DNA of 64,000 nt from CAADGL01 sp964643885 (GTDB lineage: Bacteria > Planctomycetota > Phycisphaerae > UBA1845 > Fen-1342): NCBI GenBank assembly GCA_964643885.1, contig CAZXUI010000005.1, positions 1 through 64,000 on the forward strand. The letters run 5' to 3'. Position 1 is the first letter of the stretch, and the number at the start of each line of letters is the position of its first letter. The notes under the pieces are model-generated. The model had not been told where the DNA came from, ran no database searches, and saw only the letters and a program-made list of their open reading frames with translations. Made by a program: the position numbers and the translations under genes. This document shows, in pieces, positions 54,035 to 62,336 of the stretch.

Positions 54035-55753
54035 ATGGCTTCGGTTCAGAAATCCGCGACCAAGGCGATGGAGCAGCTTCGCGAGCTCAGTCTCTCGCAG
54101 AAGCTCGCCCTGGGCCTGGGCGCCCTGCTCGTCGCCGTCTCGCTCATGTGGCTCAGCCAGTGGGCCGCCGCGCCGGAGATGGTGCCGCTCCTGCCCGGCC
54201 AGTCGCTGGCCGCCGAAGACCTGGCCACCGTCCAGACCGGCCTCGAGACGCTCAACGTTCCCTCGAAGGTCGTCGGCCAGCAGGTCCTCGTCCCCGCCTC
54301 GCAGAACCGCCAGCTCCTGCTGGCCCAGCTCGGCGTGCAGGAACGCCTGCCCGCGGACACGAGCATCGGCTTCGACGCGCTCGTCAAGGAAGCCAATCCG
54401 TGGATCTCGCAGGAGGAGAACAACAAGCGCTGGACGGTGGCGCTTCAGACGCAGCTCCAGCGCGTCCTGCGACAGCTCCAGGGAGTCAAGGACGCCTACG
54501 TGTTCCTCAACATCACCGGCCCGCGGCGCGGCTTCTCCAAAAACGAACCGCCCGCCTCGGCCAGCATCACGCTGATCATGCAGGGCGGCGACCCGGTCTC
54601 GCGCCAGCTCGCGCTGGCGGCCGCGAGAATCGTCTCCGGTGCCGTCCGCGGCCTGCCGCTGCGGAATGTCGAAGTGGTCGACGCCAACGGCGTGGCCGCG
54701 CTGGATTGGGACAGCGAGATCGCCGGCAGCTCCACGCTGATCGACCGCCTTCGCCGCGAGCACGAGCAGCGCGTCGCCGGCAAGATCCGCTCGCAGATCA
54801 GCTTTGATCCCGGCGTCCGCGTGAGCGTGCGCGTCGAGCTCGACCCGACCAGTCGCGCCAGCGAGTCGCGGCTCGTCACCGAAGGCGTGGAAACCTCCCG
54901 CAGCACGCGCAATCGCACCGCGGTTCGCCCGCTCGGCGGCGGCCGGCTCGGTGTGCAGCCGAATGTCGGCGTCGCGGCCGGCAGCGGCGCCTCCGAGGAG
55001 CGGACGACGGAAGAGGAGACCGAGAGCACGACCGAGCCCGGCACACAGGTCACGACGGAAAGCACCTCCGCCGGCGAGGTCAAGGAGATCTTCGCCGCGA
55101 TCAACGTCTCGCACCGTTTCCTCGAGAGCATCTTCCGCCGCCAGAATCCCGACGCAGACGCCCCGACGGAAGCCCAGCTCGAAGAGGTCTTCAAGACGCA
55201 GAGCGCCAAGATCGTCAACCAGGTGCGCAAGCTCGTGAAGCCCCAGGACGACGAGCACGTCGCCGTCGACTGGTATTACGACGAAACCGAGCCTCCGGCC
55301 GCCGAGGCCGGCGCGGCCACCAGCGCGACCATGGAGCTCGTCCAGCGCTACGGCCCGCCGTCGGGCCTCGGCCTGCTCGCGCTGGTCGCCATCGGCGCGA
55401 TGCTTCGCATGGCCCGCAGCACGGAAACCGGCGAGGCCTTCGGAATCGAGATCGGCCTGCCCAAGGAGGCCATCGAGGCCGCCCGCCGCGCCGCGCGCGA
55501 CGTTCACGAAGCCTCGCGGGCCGCCTCCAACCGCGCCGCGGCCGCCGCCACAGCGGCCGCAACCCCCGCAGACGGCGCTGCGGTCATCCCGGCCCCGATC
55601 GGCGAGGCGGCCGAGGGGATGCTCGAGGCGACCGAGGTCGACCCGGCCGCGGTGCAGACCAAGGGCATGCTCGAGCAGGTGGCCAAGATCGTCGAATCGG
55701 ACGCGGAGTCGATCGCAACACTGCTGGATCAATGGACCGACGGCTCGCGCTAG
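54035..55753 (+). CDS. fliF: flagellar MS-ring protein FliF
   Basis: 572 aa. Membrane helices at about residues 25-43 and 445-463. Between them are the two ring-building motifs: ALVKEANPWISQEENNKRWT, where canonical FliF has an ALEGEL-type segment, and the ASITLIMQGGDPVSRQL block, followed by GAVRGLPLRNVEVVDANG. A Thr/Glu/Ser-rich insertion (about 320-350) is the variable surface loop. The cytoplasmic tail ends in the FliG-binding segment (QVAKIVESDAESIATLLDQW). It forms the membrane ring to which FliG attaches. Ala-rich segments near 485-520 are longer than usual. Confidence 0.94.
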   Translation: MASVQKSATKAMEQLRELSLSQKLALGLGALLVAVSLMWLSQWAAAPEMVPLLPGQSLAAEDLATVQTGLETLNVPSKVVGQQVLVPASQNRQLLLAQLGVQERLPADTSIGFDALVKEANPWISQEENNKRWTVALQTQLQRVLRQLQGVKDAYVFLNITGPRRGFSKNEPPASASITLIMQGGDPVSRQLALAAARIVSGAVRGLPLRNVEVVDANGVAALDWDSEIAGSSTLIDRLRREHEQRVAGKIRSQISFDPGVRVSVRVELDPTSRASESRLVTEGVETSRSTRNRTAVRPLGGGRLGVQPNVGVAAGSGASEERTTEEETESTTEPGTQVTTESTSAGEVKEIFAAINVSHRFLESIFRRQNPDADAPTEAQLEEVFKTQSAKIVNQVRKLVKPQDDEHVAVDWYYDETEPPAAEAGAATSATMELVQRYGPPSGLGLLALVAIGAMLRMARSTETGEAFGIEIGLPKEAIEAARRAARDVHEASRAASNRAAAAATAAATPADGAAVIPAPIGEAAEGMLEATEVDPAAVQTKGMLEQVAKIVESDAESIATLLDQWTDGSR

Positions 55754-55789
55754 CCGCGCCGCCCTCTGTTCGTTCGTGGAGGAAGCCGC

Positions 55790-56830
55790 ATGCCGGTCAA
55801 CATGACGAAGCTCGACGGCGTCGACCCGTCCACGCTGCCCGGCACGCGCAAGGCCGCCATCCTGCTGCTGGCGCTCAAGCAGGAGGTCAGCGCCAAGATC
55901 ATGAAGAACCTCCGCCGCGACAGGCTCGAGGAGATCACGCGGGAAATCGCTCACATCGAGCGCGTCAGCCCGGAGGTGCGCGCCGCCGTCGTCCGCGAGT
56001 TCTACAACATCGTCCTGGCCCGACAGTACGTCGACATGGGCGGTCTGCCGCTGGCGCGGACGCTGCTCGAGAAGACGCTGCCGCCCGACGAGGCCCGCCG
56101 CATCGTCGCCGCGCTCGAGCACCAGATCTATGAGCAGCCCTTCAGCTTCCTTCAGAAGACGGAAACCGAGAACCTGCTGATGTTCCTCTCCGGCGAGCAC
56201 CCGCAGACGATCGCCCTGGTGATCTCGCACCTGCCGCCGGCGATGGCGGCGGAGATCTTCGTCGGCCTGCCCACGGAGCGGCAGATCGAGGTCATCGCCC
56301 GCATCGCCAACATGGACCAGACCAGCCCCGACATCATCAAGGAGGTCGAGCGCGGTCTGGAGAAGCGCCTCTCCGGCCTGGTCAACGAGCGTTTCGAGCG
56401 CGTCGGAGGCGTCAAGTCGGTCGCTGAAATACTCAACCTCGCCGGCCGCGCCGCGGAGCGGAGCGTGATGGACGGCCTGGCGGAGGAGAATCCGGAGCTG
56501 GTCGAGGAGATCCGCCGGCTGATGTTCGTCTTCGAGGACATCATGCGGGTGGACGACCGCGGCATTCAGGCCGTTCTCAAGGAGGTCGAGAACGAGGAGC
56601 TGGCCCTGGCGCTGCGCACCGCCAGCGACGAGCTCAAGCAGAAGATCTTCAAGAACATGTCCGAGCGGGCGGCGCAGCTCATCCAGGAGGAAATGGAGTT
56701 CATGGGCCCGGTCCGCATCAGCGACGTCGAGGCCGCCCAGCAGAAGATCGTCGACGTCGTCCGCCGCCTCGAAGACTCCGGCGAAATCATCATCGCCGGC
56801 AAGGGCGGCGAGAAGGACCTGATCGTCTGA
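55790..56830 (+). CDS. fliG: flagellar motor switch protein FliG
   Basis: 346 aa. Middle domain with the EHPQ-type motif (FLSGEHPQTIALVISHLPPA) and the charged C-terminal torque helix region (FEDIMRVDDRGIQAVLKEVE, followed by ELALALRTASDELKQKIFKN). It sits on the cytoplasmic face of the MS ring and contacts the MotA stator. The N-terminal FliF-binding domain is at residues 1-90. GGAGG at 55778-55782 precedes the ATG by 7 nt. Length and motifs are standard. Confidence 0.96.
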   Translation: MPVNMTKLDGVDPSTLPGTRKAAILLLALKQEVSAKIMKNLRRDRLEEITREIAHIERVSPEVRAAVVREFYNIVLARQYVDMGGLPLARTLLEKTLPPDEARRIVAALEHQIYEQPFSFLQKTETENLLMFLSGEHPQTIALVISHLPPAMAAEIFVGLPTERQIEVIARIANMDQTSPDIIKEVERGLEKRLSGLVNERFERVGGVKSVAEILNLAGRAAERSVMDGLAEENPELVEEIRRLMFVFEDIMRVDDRGIQAVLKEVENEELALALRTASDELKQKIFKNMSERAAQLIQEEMEFMGPVRISDVEAAQQKIVDVVRRLEDSGEIIIAGKGGEKDLIV

Positions 56831-56894
56831 TGCGACTCGCCGCGGCCGCAAATTCTTCCGCCGTCGGCGCCGCGACACAGGAGGAGTGCCGCCC

Positions 56895-57683
56895 GTGCCG
56901 AGCGTGATTCGGCGAGAGATTCCACAGACGGCCGCGCCCTTCTCGTTCGCGGATGTCGAGCAGGAGGCGGCCCTCATGCTGCAAGCGGCCCGCGAGCAGG
57001 CCGCCCGCATCGAAGCCGCCGCCCGCACCGGGGCGGAGGCGCGCTATCGCGAGCACCATGAGCGTGGCCGGCAGGAGGGTCTTGAGCAGGGCCGCCGCGA
57101 GGGCATTGAACAGATCCGCCGCGAGGCCGCCCAGGCAGCCCGCAGCGAGGCGAAGTCGCAGGTCGAATCCCTCGTCGCCGCGCTGACCGAATCGCTCGAC
57201 CTCGTTGAGCAGCGCAAACACAATCTGCTGGCCCAGGCGGAGTCCGGCCTGATCCAGCTCGCGCTCGCCGTCGCCCGCCGCGTCTGCCGCCGTCTCGCCG
57301 AGCACGACCCGCAGGTTGCCGTCGAGCAGGCCCGCGCGCTGCTGGAACTGGTCGAGCACCATCACGATCTCGAATTGCATCTGCACCCGGCCGACGCCGA
57401 GACACTCCGTGCGGCAGCCGGGACTCTGCTCGAGCACGTCGAGTCGCTTCGACACGTTCGTATCGTCGCCGATGAGCAGGTTTCCCGCGCCGGCTGCGTG
57501 CTCCACAGCGAAGCCGGGACGATCGATGCGACGATCGAGACGCAGCTCGACCGTATCGCCGCGGCCCTGACGCCGCAGGCCGATGCGCCGGGCGCCACCG
57601 CGTCGCCGCAGATCGTTTCGCCGCCGCAGGACGGCGCAGCCCCGCCCCAAGACACGAGCCGCGAAGGGCAGGGGGGACCATGA
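56895..57683 (+). CDS. fliH: flagellar export regulator FliH
   Basis: 262 aa from the GTG at 56895, chosen because AGGAGGAG lies 8 nt upstream; an earlier GTG at 56886 overlaps that site. The N-terminal half is a long helix with the glycine-spaced HERGRQEGLEQGRREGIEQI pattern typical of FliH. The C-terminal domain (about 110-225) has ALAVARRVCRRLAEHDPQVA and binds the ATPase FliI. The last 40 residues are Ala/Pro-rich. It acts as a stator for the export ATPase. Its stop overlaps the ATG of fliI. Confidence 0.9.
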   Translation: MPSVIRREIPQTAAPFSFADVEQEAALMLQAAREQAARIEAAARTGAEARYREHHERGRQEGLEQGRREGIEQIRREAAQAARSEAKSQVESLVAALTESLDLVEQRKHNLLAQAESGLIQLALAVARRVCRRLAEHDPQVAVEQARALLELVEHHHDLELHLHPADAETLRAAAGTLLEHVESLRHVRIVADEQVSRAGCVLHSEAGTIDATIETQLDRIAAALTPQADAPGATASPQIVSPPQDGAAPPQDTSREGQGGP

Positions 57684-59071
57684 ACTCGCTGGGGAGTGCC
57701 GGCACCTCGCCCGCAACGACTCTCTTCGACGACCTCGCCCGCGAGGTCGAATCGATGATCGCCGAGTCCATCCGCGGCCGGGTCGACGAAGTCCGCGGTC
57801 TGACCGTCTCGGTCGCCGGATTGCCCGTGCCCATCGGCGCCCGCTGTGCCATCCACGCGCGCCGCGGCGCCCGCGTCGAGGCCGAAGTCGTCGGCCTGCG
57901 CCGCAAACACGCCCTCCTCTCCGTCTTCGGAGAACCCACCGGCGTGGCCCCCGGCGACCGGGTCGAGTGCCTCTCCGCCGCGCCACGCGTCCCCGTCGGC
58001 TTCGACGTGCTCGGCCGCGTCCTCGACGGCCAGGGGCTGCCGATCGACGGCCGCCCCGCTCCGCTGCTCAATGCCCGCTACCCGCTCTACGCCGACCCGC
58101 CCGCGCCCATGACCCGCCGCCAGATCGACACGCCTCTCGGCCTCGGCGTGCGCGCCATCGACGCCCTGCTGACGGCCGGCCGCGGCCAGCGTCTCGGCAT
58201 CTTCGCCGGCACCGGCGTCGGCAAGAGCGTCCTGATGGGCATGATCTGCCGCAAGACGGAAGCCGACGTCGTCGTCGTCGCGCTTGTCGGCGAGCGCGGC
58301 CGCGAAGTGAAGGATTTCGTCGCCGGCCAGCTCGGCGAGGCCGGCCTGCGCCGCAGCGTCGTGGTCGCCTGCACGTCGGACGAAGCCCCGGCCTTGCGTG
58401 TCCGGGCCGCCTTTCACGCCACCGCGCTGGCGGAGTTCTTCCGCGACCAGGGAGCGAACGTGCTGCTGCTGATGGATTCCGTCACGCGCATGGCCATGGC
58501 ACAGCGGCAGATCGGCCTGGCGGCCGGCGAGCCGCCGACCTCCAAGGGCTATCCGCCAAGCACCTTCGCGCTGCTGCCGCGACTGCTCGAACGGGCCGGC
58601 CGCACCGAGCGCGGCAGCATCACGGGCATCTATACAGTCCTGGTGGAAGGCGGCGACATCGACGAGCCGCTCTCCGACGCCGTCCGCGGCATTCTCGACG
58701 GCCACATCTGGCTCTCGCGCAGTCTTGCCAACCGGGGTCATTTTCCGGCCATCGACGTTCTGACCAGCATCAGCCGCGTGGCCGTCGACGTGACCAGCCC
58801 CGCGCAGCAGTCGGCGGCCGTCCTGCTGCGGCGCGTATTGGCTACCTGGAAGGACATCGAAGACCTCGTCAGCATCGGCGCCTACGTGCCCGGTGCGAAT
58901 CCCGACTACGACCTGGCCGTCCAGAGCCGCGAGGCGATCGAGTCCTTCCTGCGCCAATCGCGTGATGAAGACTCGTCGCTGGCCCGGACGCAGCAATCGC
59001 TGGCCGAGCTGGCCGGCCTGGTGGAGAAGACGCGCGAGGCCATCCGCGCTGGAAACCGCGGCGGCCGCTGA
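57680..59071 (+). CDS. fliI: flagellum-specific export ATPase FliI
   Basis: 463 aa. Walker A GTGVGKS at 177-183, Walker B in NVLLLMDSVTRMAMAQRQIG, and the type III ATPase signature PPTSKGYPPSTFALLPRLLE. The C-terminal YVPGANPDYDLAVQSREAIE region is typical of FliI. Related to the F1 beta subunit; it powers unfolding of export substrates. The 4-nt overlap with fliH fits their complex. Confidence 0.96.
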   Translation: MNSLGSAGTSPATTLFDDLAREVESMIAESIRGRVDEVRGLTVSVAGLPVPIGARCAIHARRGARVEAEVVGLRRKHALLSVFGEPTGVAPGDRVECLSAAPRVPVGFDVLGRVLDGQGLPIDGRPAPLLNARYPLYADPPAPMTRRQIDTPLGLGVRAIDALLTAGRGQRLGIFAGTGVGKSVLMGMICRKTEADVVVVALVGERGREVKDFVAGQLGEAGLRRSVVVACTSDEAPALRVRAAFHATALAEFFRDQGANVLLLMDSVTRMAMAQRQIGLAAGEPPTSKGYPPSTFALLPRLLERAGRTERGSITGIYTVLVEGGDIDEPLSDAVRGILDGHIWLSRSLANRGHFPAIDVLTSISRVAVDVTSPAQQSAAVLLRRVLATWKDIEDLVSIGAYVPGANPDYDLAVQSREAIESFLRQSRDEDSSLARTQQSLAELAGLVEKTREAIRAGNRGGR

Positions 59072-59111
59072 CACCCGGCGGGGTTGTCCCGCCGAAAGCT
59101 CGTGAGCAAGC

Positions 59112-59663
59112 ATGGCACAGGCGTTCAAATTCCGGCTCGAAACGCTGCTGAACGTGCGGCAGATCCGCCAGCGCGAGGCGATGCGCAAACTTGCCGCTAT
59201 TCAGGCCGAACTTGCGCAGCTCGACGACGCCGACCGCCGCGGCTGGCAGGAAATCCTCGAGCAGCAAGCGCTGCTGCGCGAGACGCAGACCGCCGGCCGC
59301 TTCGATCCCCTCGAGCTGGCCCGCATCCGGGCCTGGATCGGCCACCTGCGGCGCCAGATGCACGAGCGGCAAAGCATGCGGGTACAGGTGCTTGCGCGCC
59401 TCGAAGCGGCCCGCGAGCAGGTCCGCGTCGCCCGCACGCAGACGCGCGTACTCGAGACGCTCCGCGAGCGTCGCTTCGACGAGCATCGCCGCGCCCAGCA
59501 GAAGCGCGAGCAGGACCTCACGGACGAGCTGGCACAGCAGATGCACTGTCACGCTCTCAGCCGCGCGGCGGAGCCGCAGGCGGAAGGGATGGATGCGGAG
59601 CCGGCCGGCGGACTCGCGCCGGCCAGCCGCAGACCCGCTGAGCAGGAGTCTGCCGCTTGCTGA
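59112..59663 (+). CDS. fliJ: flagellar protein FliJ
   Basis: 183 aa, helical coiled coil. Starts AQAFKFRLETLLNVRQIRQR, a typical FliJ beginning, with heptad repeats through LRRQMHERQSMRVQVLARLE to about residue 140. The C-terminal 40 residues are less regular (Glu/Ala/Pro-rich). FliJ stirs the FliI ring and escorts export substrates. Its end overlaps the start of the next gene. The assignment rests on the N-terminal pattern and its place after fliI. Confidence 0.87.
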   Translation: MAQAFKFRLETLLNVRQIRQREAMRKLAAIQAELAQLDDADRRGWQEILEQQALLRETQTAGRFDPLELARIRAWIGHLRRQMHERQSMRVQVLARLEAAREQVRVARTQTRVLETLRERRFDEHRRAQQKREQDLTDELAQQMHCHALSRAAEPQAEGMDAEPAGGLAPASRRPAEQESAAC

Positions 59664-60340
59664 GCAAGCTCTACAACCTGCTGGCCGCCGTTTCGCTCGC
59701 CACGCTGCTCGCGGGCGGCGGTTTCGTCGGCCTGCTGGCCGCCAACGGCACGCTCGCCGATCGCGCCGCTCAGCTCGCGCAGCTCCTGAGCGGCGAGACG
59801 GACGATGCGACCGCCGCCGACGCCCAGGGCGCGACCTCGCAGCCGGCCAGCCAGCCGGCCGAGGGCCGCGCCCGCTCCGCCGAGGAGCTCCGCCAGCAGC
59901 GGCTCGCGGAACAGATGACCCGGGCGCTGGCCGAGCGCGCCCAGCGCGACCTGGCCGCCCAGCGGGAATTGCTCGAACGCGCCCTACAGCACCTGATCAC
60001 TGAAGAGGAGCAGTTCGACCAGAGCCGCGAAGCGTGGCTCGCCCAGCAGGACCGCCTGCGGAACCAGAACCGCGACGAGGGTTTCGAGCGCGAGGTCAAG
60101 CTCGTCACCAAGCTCGCCCCGGCCCAGGCCAAGGAGCACCTCGTCCGCACGTGGCAGAAGCACCCGGCCGACGCCGTGCGGCTCATCAAGGCGCTCTCGC
60201 CCTCGCAGGCCCAGCGCATCTTCGACCAGATGCGCTCGGCTGAAGAGTTGCAGTTACTGCACGAGCTGCTGGAGCAGCTCCGAAACCAGGACATCGACGA
60301 ACTCGCCCCGGCGTCAGGGAAGACACCGGGCGACGCCTGA
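59657..60340 (+). CDS. MotE-like protein with MgtE-N-like domain
   Basis: 227 aa. One N-terminal membrane helix (about residues 8-28), an Ala/Gln-rich and then charged coiled coil (about 70-140), and a C-terminal domain (about 155-212) reading KLVTKLAPAQAKEHLVRTWQ, DAVRLIKALSPSQAQRIFDQ. This is the MgtE-N-like pattern found in the flagellar chaperone MotE and in proteins between fliJ and fliK of many bacteria. The start is a TTG at 59657 with CAGGAG 9 nt upstream; no ATG is available. In other species MotE helps MotC fold; here that role is inferred from architecture and location. Confidence 0.7.
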   Translation: MLSKLYNLLAAVSLATLLAGGGFVGLLAANGTLADRAAQLAQLLSGETDDATAADAQGATSQPASQPAEGRARSAEELRQQRLAEQMTRALAERAQRDLAAQRELLERALQHLITEEEQFDQSREAWLAQQDRLRNQNRDEGFEREVKLVTKLAPAQAKEHLVRTWQKHPADAVRLIKALSPSQAQRIFDQMRSAEELQLLHELLEQLRNQDIDELAPASGKTPGDA

Positions 60341-60358
60341 CGACAAGCAGGTGTTGCC

Positions 60359-61630
60359 ATGCAGATGTGTCTTTGCGGGCCCGCTTCGCCCGCGCTGACG
60401 CTCGGTCTTCAGGACCGCGTCCCGCCCGGCCTGCCGCTCGGTTCACCGTTGCTCGAACAGGGCGGCGACGAGGAATCGCGCGATCAGCGGCAGCGCGCCG
60501 CCGACCGTCGCCGCGAAAGCGACCCCAACGAGGCGGCCCTCGCCGCGCAGCGCTCGCCGACCGAGTTTGTCCGCATGCTCGAGCGGAACGTCGACCCGGT
60601 CAGCCGCACCTTCGAGCGCCGCCAGAACCGCGAGATCGCCGGCGAGCACGCGGCCGACTCGCGCCGCGGCTTCCGCGAAGCGCTCTCCGACGCCAGCCAG
60701 TCGCTCCGAGAAACCGCGCAGAAACCGGCTACGCAGACCGCGGCCGCGACGCAGCCGTCCGTGCCGAACGCGGCCGCGCCCAACGCGGAGCCCACCGCCG
60801 CTCAGCCTGCTTCCGCGCCCGCCACGCCGCCCCAGGCGCCGCCTCCGGCCGCTGCACCCGCGGCGCCTGCAGCCATGAATCCTGCCGCCGCGGCTGCCCC
60901 GCGCCCGACGCACGCCGTCATCCGTGCAACTCCCGCGCGCCCGGCGCCGCCGGCAGCGCGCCTCGCGACCTCGGCACCGGCCGCCCTCGTCGCGGCCGGC
61001 GCGAATGCTCAGAGTGCCTCGTCGGCCTCGTCTTCTTCCGCGGCCAAGCCCGGCGCTCAGCCCGCTGCGGCCGCGGCCGGCCCGCCGCGCGCCTTCGCCC
61101 GCGTGCTCAACTCGACGACTCGCGCGGCCCGCACCGACGCCGCTCCGCGCAACGATGCCGGCGCAAATATCGACCGGCTCGTGCGGGTTGTGCGCGGCCG
61201 GCTGAGCGAATCGCACAGCCGCGCCACGCTGCGTCTCGACCCGCCGGAGATCGGCACGATCCGTATTCACATGGACTTGCGCCGCGATGTGCTGCACCTG
61301 CGGCTCGATACGGACACGGGTTCGGCACACCGTTTGCTCTCGGACCAGCTCGACACACTGCGCCACGCACTGGCGCAGAGCGGCATCCGGCTGGAGTCCG
61401 TGGAAGTGCGTCCGCCGACCCAGCCCGACGAGCCGGGCCACGAGCCCTGGCAGCCGCCGCAGGAGCAGGGCGATGACTCGCAGCAACCGTCCGACGATTC
61501 GCACGAGGCGCATCGGGACACGTCTGACGGATCATTCGTCCACGGCGGGCGTGAGCCCGGCGGCCCTGAGCCCGACGCGCCGCAGGATGCGGCGGCGGCC
61601 GAGGCGCGCCGCCTGAACGTGACAATCTGA
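60359..61630 (+). CDS. fliK: flagellar hook-length control protein FliK
   Basis: 423 aa. A long low-complexity Ala/Pro/Gln-rich middle (about 120-250) acts as the molecular ruler. The conserved C-terminal domain (about 275-360) reads RATLRLDPPEIGTIRIHMDL, then LHLRLDTDTGSAHRLLSDQL and LAQSGIRLESVEVRPP, matching the hook-length control domain of FliK. A charged Asp/Glu/His-rich tail of 60 residues follows. It sits between the MotE-like gene and flgD, the usual place. Confidence 0.9.
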   Translation: MQMCLCGPASPALTLGLQDRVPPGLPLGSPLLEQGGDEESRDQRQRAADRRRESDPNEAALAAQRSPTEFVRMLERNVDPVSRTFERRQNREIAGEHAADSRRGFREALSDASQSLRETAQKPATQTAAATQPSVPNAAAPNAEPTAAQPASAPATPPQAPPPAAAPAAPAAMNPAAAAAPRPTHAVIRATPARPAPPAARLATSAPAALVAAGANAQSASSASSSSAAKPGAQPAAAAAGPPRAFARVLNSTTRAARTDAAPRNDAGANIDRLVRVVRGRLSESHSRATLRLDPPEIGTIRIHMDLRRDVLHLRLDTDTGSAHRLLSDQLDTLRHALAQSGIRLESVEVRPPTQPDEPGHEPWQPPQEQGDDSQQPSDDSHEAHRDTSDGSFVHGGREPGGPEPDAPQDAAAAEARRLNVTI

Positions 61631-61671
61631 GTGCGGCCCGCAGCGCCGCCGCGATGGGAGGCAGGTGAACG

Positions 61672-62247
61672 ATGGATGCGACTGCAATCAACGCAACCGG
61701 CTCGACCGTTCAGCCGCGGACGGACCGCGGCCTGGCCAGCCTCAAGAGCGAGGATTTCTTCCGCATCATGATCTCGGAGCTTCGCCAGCAGGACCCGCTC
61801 AAGCCGGCCGAGACCTCCGACATGATCAACCAGGTCTCGCAGATCCGTTCGATCGAGCTCTCCGGCCAGCTCTCGCAGACGCTGGCCCAGCTCGCCCAGC
61901 AGCAGCGCACCAGCGGCCTGAGCGAGCTGCTCGGAAAGTTCGTCACCGCGGCCGTCCGCGGCGCGGATGGCAGCGAGTCGCTCATGTCGGGCGTCGTCAC
62001 GGGCATCAGCTTCACGAGCGACGGCGCGGGCGTGCTCGAGCTCGACAACGGCCTGACCGTTCCCGCCGCCGATGTCGTGCACGTGACGAGCGTCGAGGTC
62101 GCCAGCCAGCGGCTGGGCACTGATCCCGCCGCTGACGCACCGCAGCCCGCGGCCGTCCAGCAATCCGACGACAAGACCGAGGCGGCGGCCCGCCGCCGTT
62201 CGCTCCTGCCGCCCTGGCTCGACCTGAGCGGCTCGCTGCGGCTCTGA
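61672..62247 (+). CDS. flgD: flagellar hook capping protein FlgD
   Basis: 191 aa. N-terminal segment SLKSEDFFRIMISELRQQDP, then LKPAETSDMINQVSQIRSIE, are the defining FlgD motifs. A second part, LLGKFVTAAVRGADGSESL, TGISFTSDGAGVLELDNGL, follows the beta-rich portion. It is short for FlgD (usually 220-240 aa) because the C-terminal domain is reduced. It caps the growing hook. GGAGG near 61658-61662 precedes the ATG. Confidence 0.93.
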   Translation: MDATAINATGSTVQPRTDRGLASLKSEDFFRIMISELRQQDPLKPAETSDMINQVSQIRSIELSGQLSQTLAQLAQQQRTSGLSELLGKFVTAAVRGADGSESLMSGVVTGISFTSDGAGVLELDNGLTVPAADVVHVTSVEVASQRLGTDPAADAPQPAAVQQSDDKTEAAARRRSLLPPWLDLSGSLRL

Positions 62248-62336
62248 CCGCCGGTCGCGTCCGAGCGATCGGCGCGAGTGCACCTGACCGCCGCGCCGCA
62301 CACGAGGTGATTGAAAGCTCCTGCGAGGAAACCGAA

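Noticed and set aside
53909..57028. 1039-codon open frame on the minus strand across fliF-fliG-fliH
   Set aside because: It is antisense to three well-conserved flagellar genes; the long open frame is a result of GC-rich codons.
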